Shown here piece after piece: positions 1-7,232 of a stretch of 64,000 nucleotides of DNA. Location of the stretch: positions 2,046,001 through 2,110,000 of the forward strand of contig NZ_BAABED010000001.1 of NCBI RefSeq assembly GCF_039539965.1. Direction: 5' to 3'. Each line of letters starts with the position of its first letter. Within the stretch, counting starts at the first letter, position 1. The position numbers and the translations under genes were made by a program. The DNA is from Arthrobacter methylotrophus (lineage in GTDB: Bacteria > Actinomycetota > Actinomycetes > Actinomycetales > Micrococcaceae). Under the pieces are notes generated by a model. The model saw nothing but the letters and a program-made list of their open reading frames with translations. It was not told the DNA's origin and made no database searches.

Positions 1-1
1 T

Positions 2-1402
2 TCCCTCCAGCTGGCCGGGGTCCGGTCTGGGCGGGAGCTGCTCGACGCCGTCGCCCACGCGGCAACAGCTCTTGGCCCCGCAGGCGCCGTGCTTGGCCAT
101 GGCTGGGACGAATCAACGTGGTGGGACAGGACCTTTCCCACACCGGAGGAACTCGAACGCGCCGCCGGCGGATGCAAGGTGTATTTAGCGCGCGTCGACG
201 CGCACTCGGCTCTGGTATCAACCTCTTTGGCATCCGATGCGGGCCTCAACGGCCTTGACGGGTATGACGGTTCCGCGCACGTCCTAAGGGCCGCCCACAC
301 TGCCGCGCGCCGGGCCGCCAGGCAGCTCCCCGAAGCCGAGCGCCGCCGGTATCAGGAACTCGCGCTCCGCGAGGCGGCGGCCAACGGCTATGTCGCGCTG
401 GCGGAAATGGCGGCCCCGCACTTCTGCAGTATTGAGGACCTCCGCATGTCGGCATCGTGGAATACCGGTGAAATGGTGCTGCCCGAGATCCTGCCCTATT
501 GGGGCGAATTAGCTACGTCGGAAGAACATGCCGAATCCATTCTGGAACGCTTGGACGTCTCCGTCCTTGGCTTGGCAGGTGACTTGAATATCGACGGGTC
601 CATCGGGTCGCGGACGGCTGCCCTCAGCTCCGACTACGCCGATGCACCGGGTCATCGTGGAAGCCTTTATCTCTCCGTGGAGCAGGCTTCCCGCCACATC
701 GCAGCCTGTTCAGGGCTGGGTATCCAGGCCGGGTTCCACGTCATAGGTGACGCCGGACTGAAGACGGCGTTGGATGCCTTCGACATTGCGGCGTCGGAGG
801 TGGGCGAGCAGCGGGTCCGTGCCGCCGCACATCGCCTCGAACATGTGGAAATGGCCGATGACGACGATCTCGCCCGATTGGCCAAGCATTCGATCACGGT
901 AAGTGCCCAACCAGCCTTCGACGCCGCCTGGGGTGGTGCAGGAAAGCTGTATGAGCAACGCCTAGGTGCGCGAAGTGCAACGATGAATCCGTTCGGCTCG
1001 TATTACTCCGCCGGCGTACCGGTGTGCTTTGGAAGTGATAGCCCGGTCACCCCCTTGCGGCCGTGGTCCAGTGTCCGGGCATGCCTGGAGCACAGCAACC
1101 CTGATCAACGCATTTCGGCGCGGGCGGCCTTCCTGGGACACACCCGGGCAGGTTGGCGCGCCAGCAAACAGCGCAATCCCCTTTTGGGGCAATTGGTCCC
1201 CGGTGCCCCCGCTAGCTTTGCCGTCTGGGAAGTTGAAGAACTGATGGTCCAGGTGGCCGATGGCCGAGTGCAGTCCTGGTCCACGGATCCGCGTGCCCGG
1301 ACGCCCCTTCTCCCGGCGCTGGATAGCGGCAGCGATCCTGTCTGCCTGCAGACCGTGCGGGATGGCCAGGAGGTCTTCGCCAGCGAAACTTTGCGGTCAT
1401 AG
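2..1402 (+). CDS. Amidohydrolase family protein (YtcJ-like), 5' end cut by window
   Basis: The frame is open from the first bases of the window, so the start lies upstream and this is the C-terminal part of the gene. The protein looks like the YtcJ/amidohydrolase-3 group of metal-dependent hydrolases. Likely metal-site segments are visible in order: HVIGDAGL, then HRLEHVEM, then GSDSPVTPL near the end, followed by the usual small C-terminal beta segment (GAPASFAVWEVEEL). The substrate is unknown; relatives act on amides, cyclic ureas or formamides. It runs in the same direction as ppm1 but is separated from it by about 440 bases, so they are probably not one operon. Confidence 0.8.
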   Translation, partial: SLQLAGVRSGRELLDAVAHAATALGPAGAVLGHGWDESTWWDRTFPTPEELERAAGGCKVYLARVDAHSALVSTSLASDAGLNGLDGYDGSAHVLRAAHTAARRAARQLPEAERRRYQELALREAAANGYVALAEMAAPHFCSIEDLRMSASWNTGEMVLPEILPYWGELATSEEHAESILERLDVSVLGLAGDLNIDGSIGSRTAALSSDYADAPGHRGSLYLSVEQASRHIAACSGLGIQAGFHVIGDAGLKTALDAFDIAASEVGEQRVRAAAHRLEHVEMADDDDLARLAKHSITVSAQPAFDAAWGGAGKLYEQRLGARSATMNPFGSYYSAGVPVCFGSDSPVTPLRPWSSVRACLEHSNPDQRISARAAFLGHTRAGWRASKQRNPLLGQLVPGAPASFAVWEVEELMVQVADGRVQSWSTDPRARTPLLPALDSGSDPVCLQTVRDGQEVFASETLRS

Positions 1403-1841
1403 TCGCAGAATCCTGATGCGCCAGAGAGGCCCCTGGCGTGCGTCGATGAATAAAGCCTCCGTTCAGCCGGTGCTTGACAGGATTTGTGAAGCCCGTAGCA
1501 TCTAGTGTCAACAGGCTGCCACAGGGAATACCTGGTTGCCTGGCCGCGGTCCGGTTCCCTCGTCAAGAACAGGCAACGGACCCGTTGTTCCAGGACCGTG
1601 GCACTCGTAGTGGGCAGGTCCGCTATGCAGCAGAAAACGGTTCGGCCCCGACTTCACCACACGGGCCGGCACTGGACCTGGGCTTGTGGACCTGCCTGCG
1701 GCCAAGCACATCCGTTGTGGCGAGCACCACAAGTGGCCCGGAGCAGTCAAGATTGTCGTCCTATAATGGATAGTCGCGCCTGAATGCCAGCCACGCTGCC
1801 GCTCCGGCCCACTGACCGCTCCATCAAGGAAAGGCCTCTTC
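1403..1841 (+). promoter_or_regulatory. Intergenic region with ppm1 promoter candidate
   Basis: No convincing gene lies in this 439-base gap. A perfect -10 hexamer TATAAT sits at 1762-1767, about 75 bases before the ppm1 start, but no good -35 matches it. A second candidate further up is TTGACA (1474-1479), 16 bases, TAGCAT (1496-1501). A short GC-rich hairpin (CGCCAG/CTGGCG, near 1419-1436) follows the amidohydrolase stop and may be a weak terminator. Confidence 0.4.
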
Positions 1842-2585
1842 TTGCGTGTCCTGACGATCATCCCCACGTACAACGAGCTGGAATCGCTGCCCAAGACCCT
1901 CGGACGGCTGCGGGTGGCTGTGCCCGCCTCCGACGTCCTGGTGGTCGACGACAACAGCCCTGACGGCACGGGACAACTCGCCGACAGTATCGCGGCCGAG
2001 GACAGCCAAGTCCACGTCCTGCACCGAAAGGGCAAGGAAGGCCTCGGGGCGGCGTACGTTGCCGGCTTCAAATGGGGCATGGCCGCGGGTTACGACGTCC
2101 TTGTCGAGATGGATGCCGATGGTTCGCACCAGCCCGAGCAGTTGCCGTTGCTGCTCGATGCAATCAACGACGGAGCCGACCTCGCCATGGGCTCACGATG
2201 GGTTCCCGGTGGAGGCACCGTCAACTGGCCTCTCTACCGCCAAGCAATTTCGCGCACGGGCAGCACGTATGCGCGGATCATGCTTGGCCTGAAGATCAAG
2301 GACATCACCGGCGGTTACCGCGCGTTCCGTCGCAGTACCCTGGAGGCGCTCAAGCTGGACCAAGTCGAATCGGTCGGATACGGATTCCAGGTTGATCTGG
2401 CGTGGCGGGTTGCCAAACTCGGTCTGAAGATCGTCGAGCGTCCCATTACTTTCGTGGAGCGCGAACTCGGTGCTTCGAAGATGAGTGGCAACATTGTTGT
2501 TGAGGCCATGATCAACGTCACCAAGTGGGGGATGGCCTCCCGTTGGGCCGCACTGACCCGGAAGAAGACCCCGGTGTCAAAGTAG
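1842..2585 (+). CDS. ppm1: Polyprenol monophosphomannose synthase (GT2)
   Basis: A 247-residue GT-A fold glycosyltransferase that moves mannose from GDP-mannose to a polyprenyl phosphate at the membrane, supplying donors for lipoglycan and protein mannosylation. The N-terminus ([11 protein letters not shown]), the [11 protein letters not shown] nucleotide-binding stretch, the [10 protein letters not shown] acidic motif and the GSRWVPGG segment are all typical of the dolichol-phosphate mannose synthase family. There is no membrane domain, so it is the stand-alone catalytic form. The start is TTG at 1842, preceded by an AAGGAAAGG ribosome-binding site; the N-terminus aligns with the family start. 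In relatives it is commonly found beside rbpA, as here once the inserted IS is ignored. Confidence 0.92.
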   Translation: MRVLTIIPTYNELESLPKTLGRLRVAVPASDVLVVDDNSPDGTGQLADSIAAEDSQVHVLHRKGKEGLGAAYVAGFKWGMAAGYDVLVEMDADGSHQPEQLPLLLDAINDGADLAMGSRWVPGGGTVNWPLYRQAISRTGSTYARIMLGLKIKDITGGYRAFRRSTLEALKLDQVESVGYGFQVDLAWRVAKLGLKIVERPITFVERELGASKMSGNIVVEAMINVTKWGMASRWAALTRKKTPVSK

Positions 2586-2662
2586 ACCATGGCAGACAAA
2601 GGCCGGGTCCGCGCTCTGCGAAGTGAACTGGTCCCCGAAAGTTGGACTGGCTAAGTAAGATC

Positions 2663-3469
2663 CTAAGCCGCGAGGGCCTGGGAACGGTATTGCGCCGGGC
2701 TCAGGCCCTCGAGCTTTGTCGAGATCCGTTCGGTGTTGTACCAGCGGATGTACTCGTGCAGTGCCGCTGTCAGTGCGTCGGTGCTGATGAACCGGACACG
2801 ATGGAAGAGTTCTTCTTTGAGATGACCGAAGAAGTTTTCCATCACGGCATTGTCGTAGCATTTGGCCTTGCGTGACATTGATTGGACCGCTCCGGCAACG
2901 CTGAGGAGAGTCCGCCAGGAGTGATGCTGGTACTGGAATCCCTGGTCGGAATGCACCAGCGGTTTCTCACCGTCCTTGAGGGTCGTCAGCGCCTTACTCA
3001 GCGATGTGTTGGTGAGCTCCAGGTTCGGCGAGATGCCGAGGGTGTACGAGATGATCTGCCGGTCGAAGAGGTCCATGACCGGTGAGAGGTAGAGCTTGCG
3101 ATCGCCGACGCTGAATTCGGTCACGTCCGTCACCCACTTCTGGTTCGGGGCGGTCGCTTCGAAATCCCGGTTGAGCACGTTCGGAGCGACGGCGCCTTGT
3201 TCGCCGCGGTAGGAGTTGTAGCGCTTCTTCCGCCGGACCTTGCAGACCAGCCCGAGTGTCCGCATCAGCTTCAGCACGGTCTTCTTCGCGGTCCTCCAGC
3301 CTTGCCTGGCCAGCTCGATGTGGACGCGTCGGTGCCCGTACCTGCCATGGTTCTTCTTAAAGATCTCCGTGACCGCGCTCTTGAGAGCCTCTTGCGGATC
3401 GGGGGCCTGGAGCCGGGCCTGGTGATAGAAGAACGTCGAGCGGGCAATGCCAGCGATGTCCAGGAGCAA
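2663..3469 (-). CDS. IS3-family transposase OrfB (DDE integrase core)
   Basis: This is the catalytic half of the transposase, with an rve-type integrase core. The acidic triad is visible: D in KWVTDVTEF, D in LVHSDQGFQY and E in DNAVMENFFGHLKEE. An N-terminal HTH_21-like segment (YGHRRVHIEL) precedes it. The frame is open upstream of the TTG at 3469 and joins the orfA frame by a -1 shift at the G GGA AAA heptamer (3547-3553), so the active product is probably the OrfAB fusion and not a protein started at 3469. Confidence 0.88.
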   Translation of the reverse strand: MLLDIAGIARSTFFYHQARLQAPDPQEALKSAVTEIFKKNHGRYGHRRVHIELARQGWRTAKKTVLKLMRTLGLVCKVRRKKRYNSYRGEQGAVAPNVLNRDFEATAPNQKWVTDVTEFSVGDRKLYLSPVMDLFDRQIISYTLGISPNLELTNTSLSKALTTLKDGEKPLVHSDQGFQYQHHSWRTLLSVAGAVQSMSRKAKCYDNAVMENFFGHLKEELFHRVRFISTDALTAALHEYIRWYNTERISTKLEGLSPAQYRSQALAA

Positions 3470-3513
3470 TTCCAGGCGGTGTTGGGCCTTGAGAGCGATG
3501 ACGGCGCGGACCT

Positions 3514-4002
3514 TTACCGCGGATCCTCGTCCCTCAAGGCCTGCACTTTTCCCAGGAACGCCACCTCTGCCCGCAAGCGCTCGTTCTCACGGCGCAACCT
3601 TTGCAGTTCTGACTCAGGCTGCGACGGCGCCTCGAAAGGCGACTTCGGGCGGCCCCTGGGCTTCGGACGCAGTCCGTCTTCGCCTTCATTCCGATACAGG
3701 CTTGCCCACTTCTTGATCAGAAGCGGGGACGACAGCTGGAACTCCTGCGCCAAGGCCACCTGGGTCTCTCCAGCCAGAAACCGCTGCACAACAGCGAGTT
3801 TGAACTCAAACGAAAACTGCCGCTTGGTTGGCTTGGCCACTAGCGTTGTACCTCCGCGAACTCTCCACCGGTCATATAACCGGCCTATGGCCCGCTTGCT
3901 CACCCCGAGCTTTGTGGCAACGGACTTCGCGCCCCAACCGGTCTCAAACAACGCTACCGCGGCCGCGCGCTGCTCCTCGGACAACGAACTGCTTTTTAAC
4001 AT
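3514..4002 (-). CDS. IS3-family transposase OrfA (DNA-binding)
   Basis: A 162-residue protein with two helix-turn-helix segments (GWGAKSVATKLGVSKRAIGR near residues 20-45, then LAGETQVALAQEFQLSS) and a C-terminal leucine-zipper-like stretch (LQRLRRENERLRAEVAFL). This is the IS150-group OrfA layout: it binds the terminal repeats and multimerises. A zero-frame slippery heptamer G GGA AAA at 3547-3553 lies just before its end, and the -1 frame continues without a stop into orfB. Confidence 0.88.
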   Translation of the reverse strand: MLKSSSLSEEQRAAAVALFETGWGAKSVATKLGVSKRAIGRLYDRWRVRGGTTLVAKPTKRQFSFEFKLAVVQRFLAGETQVALAQEFQLSSPLLIKKWASLYRNEGEDGLRPKPRGRPKSPFEAPSQPESELQRLRRENERLRAEVAFLGKVQALRDEDPR

Positions 4003-4111
4003 GAAACTGCTCCCCGTAAGTCAGAACTGAATTCTCAGTCCAACTTTCGGGGAGCAGTTCAAAGAGCATGGACCCGGCCTTTGTCTCGGGACTGTGCCCC
4101 GAACTTTGCCG

Positions 4112-4459
4112 TTAAGCCGAGCGGCGTTCCCCACGACGTTCGCGCAGGATGTTCAGGCGGTCCTCGAGGATCTGCTCGAGCTCGGGGAGGCTGCGGCGTT
4201 CCAGCAGCATGTCCCAGTGCGTGCGGACGGCCTTTTCATTGGTGTCAATGGGGCGTTCGCCATCAACCAGGAGCGCTTCCTTGCCGGTCTTGGAAACCCA
4301 AACAGGGGGAATCTCCGCTTCGGACGAGAAGGTAACGAAGACCTGCTCTCCGTCTGCGCAACGGTATTCGACCCGCTGGCGCGGTGCCGGCTCCACACCG
4401 GATTCGGTTTCCATGCTCTGGGCGCCAAGACGCATGCCCCGCAGGCTGCGATCGCTCAT
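4112..4459 (-). CDS. rbpA: RNA polymerase-binding protein RbpA
   Basis: A 115-residue RbpA, an actinobacterial factor that binds RNA polymerase and the principal sigma factor and stabilises the open complex. Recognisable parts are the N-terminal segment (SLRGMRLGAQSMETE), the central fold (YRCADGEQVFVTFSSEAEIPPVW) and the C-terminal sigma-interaction helix (RTHWDMLLERRSLPELEQILEDRL). Length is normal for the family. The start ATG at 4459 follows an AGAGGGAG ribosome-binding site. A canonical promoter and a structured leader lie upstream. Its terminator has been broken by an IS. Confidence 0.95.
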   Translation of the reverse strand: MSDRSLRGMRLGAQSMETESGVEPAPRQRVEYRCADGEQVFVTFSSEAEIPPVWVSKTGKEALLVDGERPIDTNEKAVRTHWDMLLERRSLPELEQILEDRLNILRERRGERRSA

Positions 4460-4481
4460 GATTACTCCCTCTGTCTGTTCA

Positions 4482-4532
4482 CGGAGCGAGGCTCCGCGCT
4501 AGCCGGGCGCCGTATCCACGCCGCCCGGGCTA
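4482..4532 (-). promoter_or_regulatory. Two hairpins in the rbpA 5' leader
   Basis: Two hairpins lie between the promoter and the start codon: CGGAGC-GAG-GCTCCG (4482-4496, perfect 6 bp) and a longer one at 4500-4532 (TAGCC plus GGGCG pairing with CGCCC plus GGCTA, with one bulged G). The nearer one ends about 22 bases before the ATG. They could affect mRNA stability or translation of rbpA; no regulatory function is shown by sequence alone. Confidence 0.4.
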
Positions 4533-4618
4533 CTGAATGCACACGTTGCATCACTAGATGAAACGCGTGGCCAAGCGTTAATGTTCCGTTCGGACTGAAC
4601 CGACCGGACAAATACACC

Positions 4619-4648
4619 ATTATACGCGGATCGAAGCGCGGAGGACAA
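4619..4648 (-). promoter_or_regulatory. rbpA promoter
   Basis: On the minus strand, TTGTCC (4643-4648), an 18-base spacer and a perfect TATAAT (4619-4624) make a vegetative sigma-70-type promoter. Transcription would start near 4612, giving a leader of about 150 bases. Confidence 0.6.
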
Positions 4649-4674
4649 AGTGAGAGGGCTTGGACCGTTTGTGG

Positions 4675-5693
4675 TTACGCTGGCGGTTCCTGAGTTGGCG
4701 GCGTCGATTCAGCATGTCCGGAACCCGCGGCCGTCGTAGTCGCCGGCGCGCCAACACCGGCTGGCGGCTTCGCGGAATCGCTGAACAAGTCCGCGACGCC
4801 GCTCCCACCGTTGACGCCTCCCAGTGCGCCGCCAATCCCCTTGAGCGCCTCACCGACCTCGCTGGGGATGATCCACAGTTTGTTGGACGATCCTTCCGCA
4901 ATCTTAGGCAAGGTCTGAAGGTACTGGTATGCGAGCAGCTTTTGATCGGGATTGCCCTTGTGGATGGCGTCGAAGACTTTTTGAATAGCCTGTGCTTCAC
5001 CATCGGCACGGAGAATAGCCGCCTTTGCGTCCCCCTCTGCGGCAAGGATTGCAGCCTGTCGCTGGCCTTCGGCCGTGAGGATCTGCGACTGCTTGGTACC
5101 TTCCGCCGTCAGAATGGCAGCTCGCCGGTCGCGTTCGGCCCGCATCTGCTTCTCCATCGAATCCTGGATGGAGTGGGGCGGATCAATGGCTTTGAGCTCC
5201 ACGCGCGAAACCCGAATTCCCCAGCGTCCCGTGGCCTCGTCCAAGACGCCGCGAAGCTGACCATTGATCTGGTCGCGGGAAGTGAGCGCTTCTTCGAGAT
5301 TCAGGCCACCCACCACGTTGCGGAGGGTCGTGGTGGTCAACTGCTCAACAGCTTGAATGTAGTTGGCGATCTCATACGTCGCCGCCCGCGGATCCGTCAC
5401 CTGAAAGTAGACCACGGTGTCGATCGAGACCACCAGGTTGTCCTCGGTGATGACCGGCTGTGGCGGGAAGGAGACCACTTGTTCGCGAAGATCCAGCAGC
5501 GGCAACAGGCGGTCGACGAACGGGATCAGGATGGTAAGCCCGGGTTGAGGGTTCTCTGGTACTTACCCAGACGTTCTACGACGCCTGCGCGCGCTTGCGG
5601 AATGATCCTGATCGAGCGGACCAACACAATAATCACAAATATGACGAGAACTAGCAGCACAATCGCGGCTGCGGTTCCTCCCAAGCTATCCAT
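4675..5693 (-). pseudogene. SPFH/band 7 (stomatin-like) protein, frameshifted
   Basis: The start is ATG at 5693 with an AAGGAG site. The first part reads as one membrane helix (AIVLLVLVIFVIIVLV) and the band-7 start (RIIPQARAGVVERLGKYQRTLNPGL), then runs into a stop near 5530. One missing base around 5534-5540 restores the family sequence (ILIPFVDRLLPLLDLREQVV), which continues to 4675 as 276 residues: the SPFH domain, then an alanine/glutamate-rich coiled coil with repeated AILxAEG units. Intact relatives form membrane microdomain oligomers. The next gene upstream is an NfeD partner, the usual pairing. The shift may be a real mutation or a sequencing error; everything else in the gene looks healthy. 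Confidence 0.82.
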
Positions 5694-5750
5694 ACAGCTC
5701 CTTCATTCCCCAGTGACGCATTTTAGTGGACTTGAGTGGCAGCGCGGCGA

Positions 5751-6200
5751 TTACTCTTCGGCGGAGGTAACGACCGCCGTCGCGCCGTCAATTTTGGTGA
5801 CCTGCACTGTCTGGCCGGCGTCGATGATTCCCGCGGCGCTGCGGGCGGTCCACACGTCACCGCCGATCTTCACCAGTCCTCCGGTCGCCGTGACGGGCTC
5901 CATGACGAGCGCCGACTGGCCGATCAGGCGGTCCACGTTGGTTCGTTGCTCGGCGGGCCCCTTCCGCAAATGTTTCAGGGCGATGGGGCGAACGAAGGCG
6001 ATCATCAGTAGTGACACGACGCACAGGACAACGATCTGCAACCACAGATCGGCTCCGGCGAAGTCAGCGACAAGGGCAGCGAGCGCCCCGCCTCCGAGCA
6101 TGATGAAAAAGAAGCTAAGCGTCAGCATTTCCACGACGGCAAATGCGAGGAAAACTGTGAGCCAGAGAGCCCACCAGTTGCTGCCAAGCCATTCAAACAT
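5751..6200 (-). CDS. NfeD-like membrane protein
   Basis: A 149-residue protein with four closely spaced hydrophobic helices (WALWLTVFLAFAVVEMLTL, SFFFIMLGGGALAALVADF and following) and a C-terminal beta-rich OB-fold (LIGQSALVMEPVTATGGLVKIGGDVW). This matches the short NfeD class that partners stomatin-like SPFH proteins. The frame is open further upstream, but ATG at 6200 begins exactly at the first helix and has a GGGGAA ribosome-binding site, so the longer version is rejected. It lies 57 bases before the SPFH gene, likely one transcript. Confidence 0.85.
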   Translation of the reverse strand: MFEWLGSNWWALWLTVFLAFAVVEMLTLSFFFIMLGGGALAALVADFAGADLWLQIVVLCVVSLLMIAFVRPIALKHLRKGPAEQRTNVDRLIGQSALVMEPVTATGGLVKIGGDVWTARSAAGIIDAGQTVQVTKIDGATAVVTSAEE

Positions 6201-6309
6201 CGTTCCCCCTGTTTCCGGACTTCCGGCGGCAGCCGGCCTGATCCGGACTGCAGCGTCGGCAAGATCACAGTCGCTATTTTTCCATCCTAGCCCGGTGTGC
6301 AGTTTCGCG

Positions 6310-7164
6310 TTAGGAGCCGCTTTCGGGGGAAGTGAGGACGGTGAGGCTGAACTTCGCCGTGGCATGAACCGACGGTTCCGCCGCCGTCGAGGCGATGAGG
6401 GACGAGCGCTCAAGATGGTGGCCTGCGGGTCCCATGAAGGCGACATCGGCGATGTCCCGTCCATTGAGAACCAGGTCCAGATCGAGCTGACGGGATTCGC
6501 CGGGAACCAAGAGTCCCTGCATGGATTCGGCCAGACGTTCGTCCTTGCCCGGCTCAATGCCTAACATTCCAGTCCGTTCTGCAATCTCCGCAAGGTGTCC
6601 GGTGCGGGGAGTCACGATGATTAGCCGGCCGCCCGGCCGCAACACGCGGGCGAACTCCGGCGGATTCCGGGGCGCAAAGACCACGATGACGGCATCCGCG
6701 GAACGGTCGGCGAGCGGCAAGGGACGCCAGATGTCCCACACCAGGTTGATGGCGCCGGGATTCAGCCGTGCTGCCCGGCGGAGGGCAAACTTCGAGATAT
6801 CTATACCAATGGCTGCCGCGGGAGTACGGTCCAACACCGTGCGCAGATAGTGGCCGGTGCCGGTACCCGAATCCAGGACGAGGGAGCCCGGCGCGGACAG
6901 GACCGGTGCTGCCAACTCCGCGATGGCTTCAGCCAGGGGAGCGTAGTGGCCGGCAGCCAGGAAGTCATTGCGAGCAGCCACCATCTCTGCCGTGTCTGCT
7001 TCGAAAACGGTGCCCTTGCCTGTCAGCAGGTTGAAGTAGCCCTGCTTGGCGGCGTCGAAACCGTGGCCGGCGGCGCAAATCAACGAAAAAGGCGCTTCCG
7101 GGCTCAGCGCGAAAGTACCCTGGCAGACCGGGCAGCGCAGGGAAGGGACGGCATCGGAAAGCAT
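6310..7164 (-). CDS. 23S rRNA (guanine-N1)-methyltransferase, RlmA family
   Basis: A 284-residue SAM-dependent methyltransferase. The N-terminal zinc finger (LRCPVCQGTF, then LICAAGHGFD) followed by AKQGYFNLL is diagnostic of the RlmA(I)/RlmA(II)-TlrB group, which methylates G745 or G748 in 23S rRNA helix 35. The SAM-binding motif is VLDSGTGTGHYL, followed by GIDISKFALRRA. In the TlrB branch this modification gives tylosin resistance; sequence alone does not tell the two branches apart here. It is divergent from the peptidase gene at 7233. Confidence 0.85.
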   Translation of the reverse strand: MLSDAVPSLRCPVCQGTFALSPEAPFSLICAAGHGFDAAKQGYFNLLTGKGTVFEADTAEMVAARNDFLAAGHYAPLAEAIAELAAPVLSAPGSLVLDSGTGTGHYLRTVLDRTPAAAIGIDISKFALRRAARLNPGAINLVWDIWRPLPLADRSADAVIVVFAPRNPPEFARVLRPGGRLIIVTPRTGHLAEIAERTGMLGIEPGKDERLAESMQGLLVPGESRQLDLDLVLNGRDIADVAFMGPAGHHLERSSLIASTAAEPSVHATAKFSLTVLTSPESGS

Positions 7165-7232
7165 ATCGACAATCCTACGGTGGCCGGAGTGGCACGTATC
7201 GTTGTGCCCGGACGGCCGCTAGGCTCACCAGC

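Larger units (their letters stand above)
2624..4061 (-). mobile_element. IS3-family (IS150-type) insertion sequence, complete
   Basis: The 1438-bp element has terminal inverted repeats of 26 bp with one mismatch (2624-2649 and 4036-4061), both starting TGAACTG. It is flanked by a 3-bp target duplication AAG (2621-2623 and 4062-4064). It carries orfA and orfB on the minus strand in the -1 frame arrangement normal for the family. Both ends and both frames look intact, so it may still be active. It is oriented so that transcription leaving rbpA would run into orfA. Confidence 0.92.
2594..4086. terminator. Bidirectional terminator split by the IS3-family insertion
   Basis: The two arms are AGACAAAGGCCGGGTCC (2594-2610) and its exact reverse complement at 4070-4086. 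Removing the IS and one copy of its AAG duplication gives a 17-bp perfect stem with an inner GCTCT/AGAGC stem and a four-base loop, between the convergent ppm1 and rbpA genes. The IS entered at the tip of this hairpin. The arms are now about 1.46 kb apart, so it should no longer work as a terminator. Confidence 0.8.

Noticed and set aside
5751..6557. A longer 268-residue version of the NfeD protein
   Set aside because: The first 119 residues have no family match, and ATG 6200 with GGGGAA starts exactly at the first membrane helix.
4660..6564. A 634-codon plus-strand open frame
   Set aside because: It is the antisense shadow of the stomatin, NfeD and RlmA genes, which have family motifs and ribosome-binding sites on the minus strand.
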